From positions 397,312 through 445,911 of the forward strand of contig JAHRYW010000002.1 of the NCBI GenBank assembly GCA_020621865.1: a stretch of DNA of 48,600 nucleotides. The letters are read 5' to 3'. How positions within the stretch are numbered: the stretch's first letter is position 1; each line of letters begins with the position of its first letter. The notes under the pieces are model-generated. The model did no database searches, was not told where the DNA came from, and saw only the letters and a program-made list of their open reading frames with translations. This DNA is from Betaproteobacteria bacterium. Lineage in GTDB: Bacteria > Pseudomonadota > Gammaproteobacteria > Burkholderiales > Rhodocyclaceae. A program made the translations under genes and the position numbers. Shown one piece after another: positions 1-9,129 of the stretch.

Positions 1-2
1 CG

Positions 3-326
3 TGGGTGGCCTACGACCAGTCGCTGGACCAGGTGCCGGAAATGCGTTGGCTGGCCGACCATGTCGGTCACCAGCAGGTCACCTTCCGCTGCAACAACAT
101 GGACGCGCTGGCCACGGCGGTGGCCGATGGGCTTGGCCTGGGCATCCTGCCCCGCTTCCTTGGCGAGCAACAGCCCGGCATCCGCTGCCTGTCCGGCCCG
201 ACGCCGGTGCTGGAACGGGAAATGTGGCTGACCTTGCCGCGCGAGCTACGTGAAATCCCCCGCGTTCGCGCCGTCAGCGACTGGCTGGTTCAGCGCTTTA
301 GCAGCGACGCGGCAATTTTCGGCTGA
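3..326 (+). CDS. LysR-family transcriptional regulator, C-terminal part (partial)
   Basis: The 5' end lies outside the window; about 107 codons remain, ending in TGA at 324-326. The visible part matches the second half of a LysR co-inducer-binding domain. It has the typical run 'NNMDALATAVADGLGLGILP', in which the domain returns to its first lobe, followed by a stretch about small polar-ligand recognition and a C-terminal helix of the 'VRAVSDWLVQRF' type. LysR proteins are cytoplasmic, tetrameric DNA-binding regulators with an N-terminal winged helix that is not visible here. The target genes cannot be told from this end. The next gene starts 304 bp downstream on the same strand. The family call is confident; the ligand is unknown. 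Confidence 0.85.
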   Translation, partial: WVAYDQSLDQVPEMRWLADHVGHQQVTFRCNNMDALATAVADGLGLGILPRFLGEQQPGIRCLSGPTPVLEREMWLTLPRELREIPRVRAVSDWLVQRFSSDAAIFG

Positions 327-395
327 GCACTTGCCGGTAGCGAATCCGGCTTTCGTTACCGGAGTGGGGGTAGTCGCCAAAGCTGAGGCGTTTTC

Positions 396-430
396 AATTT
401 TCGCCATTTTTTGCCCCTGACCGTAGCATT
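396..430 (+). repeat. USS-like repeat, copy 1 (exact core)
   Basis: Core GACCGTAGCATT at 419-430, T6 tract at 407-412 and AATTTT at 396-401. The AT tracts lie at -12 to -7 and -23 to -18 from the core, the register shared by all strong copies in this window. It sits in the 303-bp gap (327-629) between the LysR gene and the GGDEF gene. Apart from this repeat and the ribosome binding site of the GGDEF gene, I see nothing recognisable in that gap. Confidence 0.75.
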
Positions 431-629
431 GCTCCGCCCAGCCTCGGTGCGACCCGCATCGCGGGTGCTTACGGTAATCGATGCTTCGGTGCCAATAGTC
501 CGTCGCCCCATGGCGATGAAAAATGGCATGATATCGACGTGAACGATGGCATTACCGGGCCAAAAGAGCCCAACGGCATGTCTTCGGGTACAAAAACCAA
601 TAAAAATTGCAGTACCAAGGGGAAGCAGC

Positions 630-1610
630 ATGGAATTGATCATCGCTATGTTGGCGGTGTTGACCATCGTGGGCTGGTCGCTGGCCTGGCGCGGGTGGCA
701 GCAGGCCCGGCACATGACCGAACAGGAGGAGCGGGCGCGGGCCTATGCCCGGATGTCGTCCGACTGGTACTGGGAGCAGGACGCGCAACTGCATTTCACC
801 TGGCTGTCTGGCGGCGTTCTCGACAAGGCCGGCGTCGATCCCGAGCGCTTCTACGGTCGCACCCGTCAGGAAATGTTGGCCGGCAGCATGACGGACGAAG
901 CCGCTGCGATGTTTGACGACCACCAGAAAATTCTGGACAGCCGCCAGGCCTTCCAGGACTTTGAATACCCCATCGTCAACGCGACCGGCCAGATCAGCCA
1001 CGTCAGCGTCAGTGGTGAACCCGTTTTCGATCAGCGAGGGGGTTTCATGGGCTATCGCGGTACCGGCAAGGACGTCACCGAGCGCTACCGGATCCAGGCA
1101 GCGATGCGGCAAATGGCCCAATACGACGACCTGACCACCTTGCCCAACCGCAAACTATTTCACGACCGGCTTGGCCAGGCTGTCGAACTGGCCCGACGCG
1201 GCGGTGCCAGCCTGGCGCTGCTTTATTTCGATCTCGATCGGTTCAAGCCGGTGAATGATCGTTGGGGACACGAGGCCGGCGATCGGCTGCTCAAGGAAGT
1301 CGCCGAGCGCGTGCTGGAAATCGTCCGCAAATCGGACACGGTAGCCCGCCTCGGTGGCGACGAGTTCGTCATCCTGCTCCAGGGCGTCGGCCTGCGGGAA
1401 AACGCCGGCTGGATTGCCGCCGAGGTGCGGGAGGCTCTGGCCTATCCTTTTGTCATCGATGGAGTCATGGAAGAGATCCACATCGGGGCCAGCATCGGCA
1501 TTGCCTACTACCCCGACGATGCGTTGACCGGCGATGAACTGGTCCGTATGGCCGATGCCCGGATGTACCTCGACAAGGCGAAGCAGCGCCACGGCATGAC
1601 CGGGCATTGA
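630..1610 (+). CDS. PAS-GGDEF diguanylate cyclase, membrane anchored
   Basis: Predicted to make cyclic di-GMP from two GTP. Protein of 326 residues. An N-terminal hydrophobic segment (about residues 2-20) probably anchors it in the inner membrane. A PAS domain follows (about 40-155, ending in 'GTGKDVTER'), then a GGDEF domain (about 165-320). The active-site motif GGDEF is intact at residues 242-246. The product-inhibition I-site RxxD (R233-D236) is also present at the usual distance, so it is probably both active and feedback-inhibited. The ATG at 630 is chosen because AAGGGGAAG lies just upstream at 617-625; an open frame further upstream lacks such a site. The PAS ligand or signal is unknown. 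There is no EAL or HD-GYP partner nearby. Confidence 0.9.
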   Translation: MELIIAMLAVLTIVGWSLAWRGWQQARHMTEQEERARAYARMSSDWYWEQDAQLHFTWLSGGVLDKAGVDPERFYGRTRQEMLAGSMTDEAAAMFDDHQKILDSRQAFQDFEYPIVNATGQISHVSVSGEPVFDQRGGFMGYRGTGKDVTERYRIQAAMRQMAQYDDLTTLPNRKLFHDRLGQAVELARRGGASLALLYFDLDRFKPVNDRWGHEAGDRLLKEVAERVLEIVRKSDTVARLGGDEFVILLQGVGLRENAGWIAAEVREALAYPFVIDGVMEEIHIGASIGIAYYPDDALTGDELVRMADARMYLDKAKQRHGMTGH

Positions 1611-1637
1611 CCCGGCGCGCCCAGGCGCCGGCGGCGC

Positions 1638-1976
1638 TTACACCTTGCGGACGAAGCAGGCCTTAAGCATCATCTGGCCGACGTCGGTCTTGCAGTCCAG
1701 TTCATGGTCGCCGTCGACGATGCGGATGCCCTTGATCTTGCTGCCCTGTTTGAGCGTGGTCGAACTGCCCTTGACCTTCAGGTCCTTGATCACGACGACC
1801 GAGTCGCCGCTCTGCAGCACGTTGCCGTTGGCGTCCTTGACGATGCGTTCGCCTTCCTCTTCGGCCGCCGTTTCAGCCTGCGCCCATTCGAAGCCACAGT
1901 CGGCGCAAACGTAGTTGGCACCGTCCGGGTAGGTGTTTTCAAGGGTGCATTGCGGGCAGGCGGGGGTGGTGGACAT
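1638..1976 (-). CDS. yjdM: PhnA/YjdM family zinc-ribbon protein
   Basis: A 112-residue protein matching the whole YjdM (formerly PhnA) family. The N-terminal zinc ribbon has the Cys pairs 'CPQC' and 'CADCGFEW'. A basic beta-barrel-like C-terminal domain follows, with the conserved stretch 'VKDANGNVLQSGDSVVVIKD'. The family was named from a phn region in E. coli, but it is not phosphonoacetate hydrolase and its biochemical role is unclear. No phosphonate genes are near it. It converges with the GGDEF gene, leaving 27 bp between the two stop codons; that gap is rich in GCGCC/GGCGC but lacks a clear T-tract. Family assignment is secure; function is unknown. Confidence 0.9.
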   Translation of the reverse strand: MSTTPACPQCTLENTYPDGANYVCADCGFEWAQAETAAEEEGERIVKDANGNVLQSGDSVVVIKDLKVKGSSTTLKQGSKIKGIRIVDGDHELDCKTDVGQMMLKACFVRKV

Positions 1977-2033
1977 GGTGTTCTCCCTGGATTTTGTTTT
2001 GGAAAGGGCGCCATGTTACGCCCTGGCGGCGCA

Positions 2034-2498
2034 TCAGGCGACCGGAATCCTGGCCAGAAATCGGTCGAGCTGGTTGCCGAAGGCTTGCCGGTCGGCCTGG
2101 CTGAAGGCATTCGGGCCGCCGGTCTCGACCCCGGCGCTGCGCAACTCTTCCATGAAATTGCGCATGCTCAGGCGCTCGCGGATGCTGGCCGTGGTGTACA
2201 GCTCGCCGCGCGGATTCAGGGCATGGCCGCCGCGTTCGATGACCAGCGCGGCGAGCGGAATGTCGGCGGTGACGACCAGATCGCCGGCCGCCACCTGCTC
2301 GACAATGTGCGCGTCGGCGACATCGAAGCCGTGCGGCACCTGAATGGCCCGGATGAAACGCGAGGGCGGCGTGCGCAACATCTGGTTGGCGACCAGGATG
2401 GTCTCGATCTGCCGCCGCTCGGCGGCGCGGAAGATGATTTCCTTGATCACGCCGGGACAGGCGTCGGCATCGACCCAGATTTTCAGCTTGGCCGTCAT
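2034..2498 (-). CDS. yaiI: YaiI/YqxD family protein (DUF188)
   Basis: A 154-residue conserved protein of the YaiI/YqxD (DUF188) family, which has a PIN-like fold. The N-terminal motif '[16 protein letters not shown]' carries the acidic residues conserved in the family. 'VTADIPLAA' and 'GELYTT' are further landmarks. A nuclease-like role has been suggested from the fold, but the activity is not established to my knowledge. Its ATG (2498-2496) shares one base with the TGA of the upstream RTX gene (TGATG), so translation is probably coupled. This is an odd pairing, because the upstream product is a large exported protein. Confidence 0.9.
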   Translation of the reverse strand: MTAKLKIWVDADACPGVIKEIIFRAAERRQIETILVANQMLRTPPSRFIRAIQVPHGFDVADAHIVEQVAAGDLVVTADIPLAALVIERGGHALNPRGELYTTASIRERLSMRNFMEELRSAGVETGGPNAFSQADRQAFGNQLDRFLARIPVA

Positions 2499-4972
2499 CA
2501 AACGATATGAATGTCGGAGGGCTGCAGTTGCGGGTGCGAGGTGCTGCCGAGCAGGGCGATTTCAACGGCGCTGCCGGCACCGCTGCCGTCACTGTCGTAA
2601 TAGAGAATGCCATTGCTGCTGTTGTAGACGATGAAGTCGTCGGCATCGATGGCGCTCGCGCCGGTGACGAACTGGCTGTTGGCCAGTGAACCTACGCTCA
2701 GGGTTGTAAAAATGCTGTCGTCGAACTGCAGGCTGTCCAGGCCGTGGGTGAAATCCTTGACCAGATCGCGGCCACCGACCATCGGCGCTACGTTGAAGCA
2801 GAAGATATCGGCGCCGGCTCCGCCGGTCAGCGTGTCGCTGCCGATTCCGCCGATCAGCGTGTCATTACCGGCGCCACCAGAGAGGGCATTGTTGGCGTCG
2901 TTGCCAACCAAAGTATTGTTCAGCCCATTGCCTTTCAGGTTGAGCAGGGTATTTGCCGTATCCGAGGCATCCAGCACCTCCAGATTGGCGCCGAGGGTCA
3001 GCGAGGCGAAGGTTGTTTGCGCCGCATTGCCGCCGCGCAGGATCAGGGTATCGTTGCCGGCACCGGTTGCTTCGGTCAGTTTGTCTTCCAGGCGGTTGCT
3101 TGTTGTCAGGTCGACCACGTAGGTGTCGTCGCCCAGGCCGCCAATCAGCTTGTCGGCGGCGAGACCGCCATCCAGCCAATTGCTACCATTGTTGCCGGTC
3201 AGCGTGTTCTTCAACGCGTTGCCGGTGGCGTCGATATTGGCGCTGCCCAGCAGGGTCAGCTTTTCTAGATTGTCGCCAAGCGTCCATGTGGCGCTGCTTA
3301 GCACGCTATCGATCTCTTTGGTCAGTGTCGAGGTCTCGACGATAGTGTCGGTTGCATCGACAAGGTAGGTATCCTTGCCGGCACCGCCGGTCAGGACGTC
3401 GGCTCCTTCGCCGCCGTCCAGTCGGTTGGCCGAGGCGTTGCCCTGCAGTTCATTGTCAAGGGCGTTGCCGACCAGGTTCATCTTGCCTTTCGAGGTAACG
3501 ATGGCATTTTCAATGTTGTCGCCAAGCGTGTAGGTCAGGCCGGCCTTGGCGATATTCAGCCGGACGCTGTCGTTGCCTTCGGCTGCAGCTTCGACGATGA
3601 CATCCTGGCGGTTGTCGACGAAATAGAGATCGTTGCCAGTACCGCCATACATCGTGTCGGCTCCCGTCTTACCATCGAGCGTGTCATTGCCGCCCCCGCC
3701 GTAGATGATCGTTGCCTCGGCATTGCCGAACAACGTGTTTTCGCCGTTGTTGCCGATCAGTGTGAAGGCGCCATTGCCGGAAATCCGGATGTTTTCAATA
3801 TTGGGCACAACGCCAAGGTCGAGAACGACGGCCGTACCGGAGAAAGCGGCAACAATGCTGTCTGTTCCTTCCCCGATGTTTTCAGTCAGGCTGCCGATTT
3901 CTGCAGCCCGGTCGATCACATAGGTGTCGTTGCCGCCGCCGCCGGCAAAACTGTCGCTGCCGGCGTTACCGGTCAAGCTGTTGTCAGCATCGTTGCCGAG
4001 CAGTGTATCGTTGCCGCTACCGCCGGTGGCGTTCTCGATGATCGCGCCGTAGGCGATCCAGACATTGTCGATAGCGTGATAGTAGTTGCCGCTGTCGACG
4101 GCATAGACCTGCGTGCCGAGATTCGATCCCCCCTCAATCCCCGGGCGCAGATCGATCGTGCCGCCGGTCGACGAGGCGTAGGCAATCGTATCGGTACCGC
4201 CGGCATCCCAGATGGTCATGTGATATCTGCCGCTCTCGATGAAATTGTAAGTCGTATCGCCCGAGTTGAAGCTCGTGTTGGCGCCATAGAGCGCCTGGAT
4301 GGCAGCGATGTCGAGAATCATCGGTGTGGTTGGCTCGTAGGTCAGGTAGGAGCCCAAGTCACCCGTATAGGATGAGTAGCTCATGATGGTGTAGGACGTG
4401 GTGTCCAGTTCCACCGGGAGAACGGTACTTGTCAGCCAGTCGTCATCGAAAGGATGTTTGAGACCCAGGGCGTGCCCGATTTCATGCACGACAGCCAAAT
4501 ACTCGTACGAGCCCGCGTTCCACTGGTTGCTATACGAGCTGCTGTTCGCGTTGAACCAGACGTCACCTGCGGATGCGCCACCGAATGGGTAATAGGCCCA
4601 AGCCTGGGCGTCTTCGGGCAGGGTGGCGTAGGCAAAGCGCAGATCGCCGACGACGGAGGTATTGTCGGCAACTTGGGTGAAATGCAGATTGGCGACATTC
4701 GCCCAACTGGTCAAAGCCTTCTGGACGGCACTCATGTCGCTGGGACTGAGCGCCTCGTAACCCCATGTCCAGGGTTCCGTGCCGTCCGGATAGCCGTCGT
4801 CCTCGGCTGTGGACCAGGTGGCGGTAAGGCTCGGGAAGCTGTAGGTGAGCGTCGATGATTCCCACTGGACGCCGGAAATCAGTGCATCGACCAGGTCGTC
4901 GCCGGTCAGCGAGGAATAGATGAAATTGGAACCTGTCGTCGGGCTAGGCATGAAAGCATACTCCGGAGCCAT
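2498..4972 (-). CDS. Serralysin-like RTX metalloprotease (M10), type I secreted
   Basis: About 824 residues. The zinc site HExxHxxGxxH is complete ('[12 protein letters not shown]', about residues 163-174), followed by the Met-turn 'SYTIMSY' (about 193-199). Both are hallmarks of metzincin M10 proteases. From about residue 310 to the end there are roughly five modules of 90-110 residues. Each has glycine-rich calcium-binding nonapeptides (GGxGNDTL type) ending in 'DTYVVD'-like strands. There is no Sec signal peptide, as expected for export by a type I ABC system through an uncleaved C-terminal signal. No ABC, membrane-fusion or TolC-like gene is nearby. The start is uncertain: ATG 4972, or ATG 4951, which is preceded by CGGAG; a TTG at 4981 is also in frame. 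The protease call is strong; the substrate is unknown. Confidence 0.88.
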   Translation of the reverse strand: MAPEYAFMPSPTTGSNFIYSSLTGDDLVDALISGVQWESSTLTYSFPSLTATWSTAEDDGYPDGTEPWTWGYEALSPSDMSAVQKALTSWANVANLHFTQVADNTSVVGDLRFAYATLPEDAQAWAYYPFGGASAGDVWFNANSSSYSNQWNAGSYEYLAVVHEIGHALGLKHPFDDDWLTSTVLPVELDTTSYTIMSYSSYTGDLGSYLTYEPTTPMILDIAAIQALYGANTSFNSGDTTYNFIESGRYHMTIWDAGGTDTIAYASSTGGTIDLRPGIEGGSNLGTQVYAVDSGNYYHAIDNVWIAYGAIIENATGGSGNDTLLGNDADNSLTGNAGSDSFAGGGGNDTYVIDRAAEIGSLTENIGEGTDSIVAAFSGTAVVLDLGVVPNIENIRISGNGAFTLIGNNGENTLFGNAEATIIYGGGGNDTLDGKTGADTMYGGTGNDLYFVDNRQDVIVEAAAEGNDSVRLNIAKAGLTYTLGDNIENAIVTSKGKMNLVGNALDNELQGNASANRLDGGEGADVLTGGAGKDTYLVDATDTIVETSTLTKEIDSVLSSATWTLGDNLEKLTLLGSANIDATGNALKNTLTGNNGSNWLDGGLAADKLIGGLGDDTYVVDLTTSNRLEDKLTEATGAGNDTLILRGGNAAQTTFASLTLGANLEVLDASDTANTLLNLKGNGLNNTLVGNDANNALSGGAGNDTLIGGIGSDTLTGGAGADIFCFNVAPMVGGRDLVKDFTHGLDSLQFDDSIFTTLSVGSLANSQFVTGASAIDADDFIVYNSSNGILYYDSDGSGAGSAVEIALLGSTSHPQLQPSDIHIV

Positions 4973-5259
4973 CCGGCTCAAGTGGAAGGTTGGTGGATCG
5001 GTCGGACATCGAGTCGGCGCAATGTATCGGCAACGAAAAAGTTATTTTCCTACGGTCGCCGCAGAAACAGGGGCAAATATTGGTAACCCGGTCATTCGAG
5101 TGCCGCCTGCAAGCGCGGTATTTGTGCCAAACGCATATATTGCCACGGCTTGCTCGGTTGACAAATGCATGCTTGCTGCCGTTTCATGGAAAAGTTCCTG
5201 AGTCTCGTCCGCCCGCCGGCAGGCCGGCCCGGAATTTTCCCTTTCGCCTGGAGAAAAGC
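4973..5259. other. Intergenic region between divergent secreted-protein genes
   Basis: This 287-bp gap separates the RTX protease (minus) from the beta-helix protein (plus), so it should hold both promoters. I could not pick a convincing -35/-10 pair. It contains a weak reverse-oriented relative of the USS-like repeat: CTACGGTC at 5050-5057 with AAATAT at 5075-5080. Only 9 of 12 core bases match, so this could be chance. The ribosome binding site of the downstream gene (CTGGAG) is at its right edge. Confidence 0.4.
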
Positions 5260-6543
5260 ATGCTCCAAGAGCTCACCCGTTGTCGAATCCTGTCGCTATG
5301 TATGGCGACCTTTCTGGTACTCCAAGGCGCAATGAGCTTCGCCCAGACCTCCGACAAGCTACCGCCTGCACCGGATTTTCGGGGTGAGATCCGGCGCGCC
5401 CCGGACGGCCGTTTGATGACCGTTCCTGAAAAATCGGCGTCGATGCAGGCCGCCGACTTGCCGGCGACCATGGTGGTCGGGCCGGGCGAGAAGGTGACTA
5501 GCATTACCGAGGCAGCGCGGCTGGCCCGGGACGGCGAGGTGATCGAGATCCGCGCCGGTGAATACCGCGCCCAGCCGGCGATCTGGACGCAGGACGGACT
5601 GGTCATTCGCGGGGCCGGCGCCCGCCCGGTCATGGTGGCCGACGGGACCAGCGCCGAGGACAAGGCGATCTGGGTGGTGCGCGGCGGCAAGGTGACGATC
5701 CGCAACATCGAGTTTCGCGGCGCCCGGGTGGCGGACGGCAACGGGGCGGGGATCCGCTTCGAGAAAGGCGATCTGACGGTCCGGGACTGCGCCTTCTTCG
5801 ACAATGAAATGGGCTTGCTGACCGCCAACCTGCCCGAGTTGAAGCTGGAAGTGATCGACAGCGAATTCGGCAATGCCCCCCGCTACAAGGGAACGCTGCA
5901 CCATCTGCTTTACGTCGGCAAGATTGGCAAGTTTGTCGTGCGCGGCAGCCGCTTTTTCAACGGTTTTCGCGGGCATCTGCTCAAATCTCGGGCGCGTGAA
6001 AGCCATGTGTTCTACAACATGCTGGTCGATGGTGCTGGTGGCCAGGCCTCCTACGAACTGGAGTTCCCCAACGGCGGCCTGGTTTATGCGATCGGCAATA
6101 CGATCGGCCAAAGCGCAACCAGCGATAACGGCGTCCTCTTCGCCTACGGTGCCGAAGGGCCGCACTGGTCGGACAATGCCCTGTACGCGGCACACAATAC
6201 CCTGATCAACGACGCCCCGGATGGCGTCTTCGTCAAAGTGTTCAGCGGAAAAATGGGCGACCCAGAAGTCTGGCTGCTCAACAACCTGACGGTCGGTTAC
6301 GGCGATATGTTCAAGCCGATGCAGGGGCGTTTCGACGGCAACCGTTCCGTGCCTCGGGGCGATCTGGCGGAGATCGGCGGGATTCCCCTGCGTCTGACCA
6401 GTCTGTCGCCATTGCGCGGCACGATCCGGCCGCCGGGGCAGGCGCGTGGCGTGGACTTGCTGCCCGATGCCGAATTCCGTTTCCCGGTTGGCACCCGGGC
6501 CATGCGGCCGGGCAGCCAGTTGGCGCCGGGCGCTTTCCAGTAG
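5260..6543 (+). CDS. Secreted right-handed beta-helix protein (pectate-lyase-like fold)
   Basis: A 427-residue protein with an N-terminal Sec signal peptide: basic start, hydrophobic core 'ILSLCMATFLVLQGAMSFA', and probable cleavage before QTSDKL. The body has the short, repeating strand pattern of parallel beta-helix proteins, for example 'GLVIRGAGARPVMV', 'GKVTIRNIEFRGARV', 'GDLTVRDCAFFDNEMGL' and 'GKFVVRGSRFFNGF', each rung about 22-25 residues. Such folds occur in polysaccharide lyases, epimerases and adhesins. No catalytic signature lets me choose among them. The ATG at 5260 is preceded by CTGGAG at good spacing. It is divergent from the RTX protease gene and converges with psd, with a 3-bp gap between stops. 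Export and fold are likely; the substrate is unknown. Confidence 0.75.
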   Translation: MLQELTRCRILSLCMATFLVLQGAMSFAQTSDKLPPAPDFRGEIRRAPDGRLMTVPEKSASMQAADLPATMVVGPGEKVTSITEAARLARDGEVIEIRAGEYRAQPAIWTQDGLVIRGAGARPVMVADGTSAEDKAIWVVRGGKVTIRNIEFRGARVADGNGAGIRFEKGDLTVRDCAFFDNEMGLLTANLPELKLEVIDSEFGNAPRYKGTLHHLLYVGKIGKFVVRGSRFFNGFRGHLLKSRARESHVFYNMLVDGAGGQASYELEFPNGGLVYAIGNTIGQSATSDNGVLFAYGAEGPHWSDNALYAAHNTLINDAPDGVFVKVFSGKMGDPEVWLLNNLTVGYGDMFKPMQGRFDGNRSVPRGDLAEIGGIPLRLTSLSPLRGTIRPPGQARGVDLLPDAEFRFPVGTRAMRPGSQLAPGAFQ

Positions 6544-6546
6544 GAT

Positions 6547-7398
6547 TCAGACGGGGCGCAGGCCCATCGTTTCGCCCATCCGGATGGCGCCGGCCGGTGC
6601 CCAGTCCGGATTGAAGGCCAGCGTGTCTTTCGGGAAGAGCATGACGACCGTCGAGCCGAGCAGGAATCTGCCCATTTCCTGGCCTTTTTTCAGGCTGACC
6701 GTAGCATTTTCGTCGTAGCGCCATTCGCGCAGCACGCCGGGGCGTGGCGGATTGATCACGCCATGCCAGACGGTGGCCATGCTGCCGACGATGGTGGCGC
6801 CGACCAGCACCAGCACGAAGGGGCCGAAGTCGCTGTCGAAGACGCAGACGACCCGCTCGTTGCGGGCGAACAGGCCGGGTACGCCGCGCGCCGTGGTCGG
6901 GTTGACCGAGAACAGCGCGCCGGGCACGTAGATCATCCGGGTCAGCCGGCCGGCGCAGGGCATGTGGATGCGGTGGTAGTCGCGCGGGCTGAGGTAGAGC
7001 GTGGCGAAACTGCCGTTTTCGAACTGCGTGGCCAGTTCACGGTCACCGCCGACCAGCGCGGTGGTCGAATAGCTGTGGCCCTTGGCCTGGAAAATCTGGT
7101 CGCGCTCGATGGCGCCGAACTGGCTGATTGCACCGTCCACCGGGCTGATGAAGTCGGCATCGGCGAGCGGCCGGGCGCCGTCCTGCAGCGGCCGGGTGAA
7201 GAATTCGTTGAAGCTTTTGTAGCTGGCGATGTCGGGGTTGGCCGCCTCGGCCATGTTGACCTTGTAGCGCCCGACGAACCAGCGGATCACCGAGGTTGTC
7301 AGCGATCCGGCTTCCTTGCTGGCCAGTTGGCCGGCGAGGGCGGTCAGCGCCTGTTTCGGGATCAGGTATTGGGGCAGGACGGCAAGACGGTCGGACAC
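6547..7398 (-). CDS. psd: Phosphatidylserine decarboxylase proenzyme
   Basis: Makes phosphatidylethanolamine from phosphatidylserine at the inner membrane. At 283 residues it is the usual length of the bacterial membrane type. The self-cleavage and pyruvoyl-forming site is 'LLGST' (serine about residue 249). The other triad residues are visible: Asp in 'SPVDGAI' (about 88) and the second His of 'DYHRIHMP' (about 145). The conserved 'KKGQEMGRF' stretch precedes the cleavage site. A copy of the USS-like repeat (6674-6708) is built into the coding sequence here and encodes part of '[15 protein letters not shown]', so repeat and protein constraints coincide. The rlmF gene lies 29 bp upstream on the same strand, so co-transcription is possible. 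Assignment is secure. Confidence 0.96.
   Translation of the reverse strand: MSDRLAVLPQYLIPKQALTALAGQLASKEAGSLTTSVIRWFVGRYKVNMAEAANPDIASYKSFNEFFTRPLQDGARPLADADFISPVDGAISQFGAIERDQIFQAKGHSYSTTALVGGDRELATQFENGSFATLYLSPRDYHRIHMPCAGRLTRMIYVPGALFSVNPTTARGVPGLFARNERVVCVFDSDFGPFVLVLVGATIVGSMATVWHGVINPPRPGVLREWRYDENATVSLKKGQEMGRFLLGSTVVMLFPKDTLAFNPDWAPAGAIRMGETMGLRPV
6674..6708 (+). repeat. USS-like repeat, copy 2 (exact core, inside psd)
   Basis: Core GACCGTAGCATT at 6697-6708, T6 tract at 6685-6690 and ATTT at 6674-6677, in the common register. The motif runs on the plus strand, while psd is read from the minus strand. The reverse complement of the core gives codons AAT GCT ACG GTC (Asn-Ala-Thr-Val). 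Confidence 0.75.
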
Positions 7399-7427
7399 AG
7401 GCGAATATCCAGATTGAAAAATGTCAA

Positions 7428-8447
7428 TTATAAGGGTGCGGCCTCAGGACCAGTCTCTGTTTCCATGTTCATCGCATTCGCTGGCGGTGCCGGGGTGCCG
7501 AAGGCCGGGGCCGACGACCAGCGTTCGCGCCGCCATTTCTCGCGTTCGCCGTTGGCGCAGAAGGTCCAGGCCACCATCCGGCTCTGCTTCTGGCCCTGGG
7601 CCATTGGCAGGATGCGCGATTCGACGACCTTGGCCTTCTTCAGCGCGGCCTCGATGTGCGGCAGGTTATCGGCCTGCGAGAGCAGGCTGGTGAACCACAG
7701 CACCCGCTTCGGGATGCTGGCGCTCTGCTCGATCATGCTCTTGACGAAGGCGCGTTCGCCGCCGTTGCACCACAGCTCGGTGCCGCCGCCGCCGAAATTG
7801 AGGCGGGGCTGGGCGCTGCCTTTTTTGGCACCCGGCTTGTTCAGGTTGTTCCACTTGCGCTGACTGACGGATAGCACGTCGTCGGGCGAGTTGTGGAAGG
7901 GCGGGTTACAGATCGACAGGTCGAAGTTTTCGCCGGAGCGCAAGAGGCCGGTGAAGATGTTGTCCCACACCGGCTGGTGGCGCAGCTCGATGCTGCCGGC
8001 CAGTTCCGGGTTCTTGGCGATGATGGCCGCGGCGTTGGCCAGCGCCGCTTCGTCGATATCGACGCCGAGGAAAGACCAGCCGTATTCGGCGTGGCCGATC
8101 AGCGGATAGACCAGGTTGGCGCCGGTGCCGATGTCGAGCACGCGTACGCCGGTGCCGCCCGGGATGTTCTTCTTGTTGCAGCTGGCCAGCAGGTCGGCAA
8201 CGCTGTGCAGGTAGTCGGCGCGACCGGGGATCGGCGGGCAGAGGTAGCCGGCCGGGATATCCCAGCCGCGGACGCCGTAGTGATGCATCAGGATCGCTCG
8301 GTTCAGCGCCTTGACGGCAGCCGGGTTGGCGAAGTCGATGCTGGGCGTGCCGGCCGGCGTGGTCTTGAGGTATTTGGCCAGCGCCGCCGAGGTGGCGGTC
8401 AGTGCGGCGAAATCGTAGCCGGCGGCGTTCTGGTTGCGGGGATGCAT
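7428..8447 (-). CDS. rlmF: 23S rRNA (adenine-1618-N6)-methyltransferase
   Basis: A SAM-dependent methyltransferase that modifies A1618 of 23S rRNA. 339 residues, the usual length for RlmF. The SAM-binding motif I is '[15 protein letters not shown]' (about 101-115), with the acidic 'GVDID' strand end at about 128-132. The amino-methyltransferase catalytic motif NPPF is at about 181-184 ('[14 protein letters not shown]'). The family-specific N-terminal stretch '[16 protein letters not shown]' is also present. The C-terminal 40 residues are low-complexity and rich in Ala, Pro and Glu. Not in an obvious operon other than possibly with psd downstream. Confidence 0.95.
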   Translation of the reverse strand: MHPRNQNAAGYDFAALTATSAALAKYLKTTPAGTPSIDFANPAAVKALNRAILMHHYGVRGWDIPAGYLCPPIPGRADYLHSVADLLASCNKKNIPGGTGVRVLDIGTGANLVYPLIGHAEYGWSFLGVDIDEAALANAAAIIAKNPELAGSIELRHQPVWDNIFTGLLRSGENFDLSICNPPFHNSPDDVLSVSQRKWNNLNKPGAKKGSAQPRLNFGGGGTELWCNGGERAFVKSMIEQSASIPKRVLWFTSLLSQADNLPHIEAALKKAKVVESRILPMAQGQKQSRMVAWTFCANGEREKWRRERWSSAPAFGTPAPPANAMNMETETGPEAAPL

Positions 8448-8597
8448 GGCGGTCCTTCGATCTGCGGGGTGCGGATTGTCCCACGAAAGGGCGCCGCCGG
8501 CACGACCGGGAGCATCAAGTCAATCGATTGATTTTTAATGCTTTGCGCCGGAACCGGTCGGCCTCGGCTTGCTTGGCGGGGCCGAGGTCAAAATTTC

Positions 8598-8632
8598 AAT
8601 TTTGGCTGTTTTTTGCCGCCGACCGTAGCATT
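8598..8632 (+). repeat. USS-like repeat, copy 3 (exact core)
   Basis: Core GACCGTAGCATT at 8621-8632, T6 tract at 8609-8614 and AATTTT at 8598-8603: exactly the same offsets as copy 1. It is intergenic, between the rlmF start and the end of the next minus-strand gene. Copies 1 and 3 are also alike just outside the core, with CAATTTT before the first tract's end and a G after the core. Confidence 0.75.
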
Positions 8633-8654
8633 GTGCCCCGGCAGGGCTCCGGAT

Positions 8655-8858
8655 TTATCCGGGGCGGCTTGCCTTCCCGGCGATGTGCCAGGCGTACATC
8701 AGGCTGGTTTCAGAGAATTCCAGCCCGCTTTCGATATCCCTCCACCAGACTTCTTCCCTCGTGCCGGGGCCGAGGTATTGCCAGCGCCGGGATTCGCCGC
8801 TGCACAGTTCGATATCGTAGATTTCACCTGTTGTCAGGGCGGTACCGGTGTCTGTCAC
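8655..8858 (-). CDS. Small conserved-looking hypothetical protein
   Basis: A 67-residue acidic protein of unknown function, rich in Trp, Tyr and Glu ('WQYLGPGTREEVWWRDIESG'). There is no signal peptide or membrane segment. GTG at 8858 is the best start, because AGGAG lies 5 bp before it; a second in-frame GTG two codons upstream overlaps that site. The upstream gene ends at 8861, so the two are packed tightly and probably co-transcribed. I do not recognise a family. Confidence 0.55.
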   Translation of the reverse strand: MTDTGTALTTGEIYDIELCSGESRRWQYLGPGTREEVWWRDIESGLEFSETSLMYAWHIAGKASRPG

Positions 8859-8860
8859 GA

Positions 8861-9076
8861 TCACTCCTGAGTTTTTTCATCCGGCTTGGCGGCCTGCGTT
8901 GTCGAGTCATCGCTCCGTCGCGCCTGTTTTTGCAGAAGGCGCTGGTTTTTCTCGGCGCTGGCAAACACGTAGCGACCGAAAAGGACGCAACCCTTCATGC
9001 CCGGGTCGCAGGCCTGGCCGATGACCTTGTGGCACTGGCCGTCGATTTCGTGAGGGCAACCCCATGAGCCTGCCAT
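8861..9076 (-). CDS. Small Cys-rich hypothetical protein
   Basis: 71 residues. The N-terminal half carries four cysteines (C7, C15, C23, C30) with nearby histidines ('GCPHEIDGQCHKV', 'ACDPGMKGCVLFG'), a layout suited to binding one zinc ion or a small metal cluster. The C-terminal half is highly charged and looks disordered ('KQARRSDDSTTQAAKPDEKT'). It lies immediately upstream of the 67-residue gene and 53 bp downstream of the DUF3079 gene, all on the minus strand. Its function is unknown; metal binding is inferred from the Cys/His spacing only. Confidence 0.6.
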   Translation of the reverse strand: MAGSWGCPHEIDGQCHKVIGQACDPGMKGCVLFGRYVFASAEKNQRLLQKQARRSDDSTTQAAKPDEKTQE

Positions 9077-9129
9077 GTCGTCCTGCCTATCGGTCCGGGT
9101 GGTGATCGTGACGAGAGTTCATGCTGCGG

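Noticed and set aside
841..856. CTACGGTC inside the GGDEF gene
   Set aside because: Eight bases of the reverse core only, with no AT tracts nearby; consistent with chance.
1611..1637. GC-rich inverted repeat between the GGDEF and yjdM genes as a terminator
   Set aside because: Several overlapping pairings are possible but there is no T-tract on either strand.
5046..5080. A ninth-of-twelve match to the repeat core in the RTX/beta-helix gap
   Set aside because: Three core mismatches; only one AT tract is in register. Not counted among the repeat copies.
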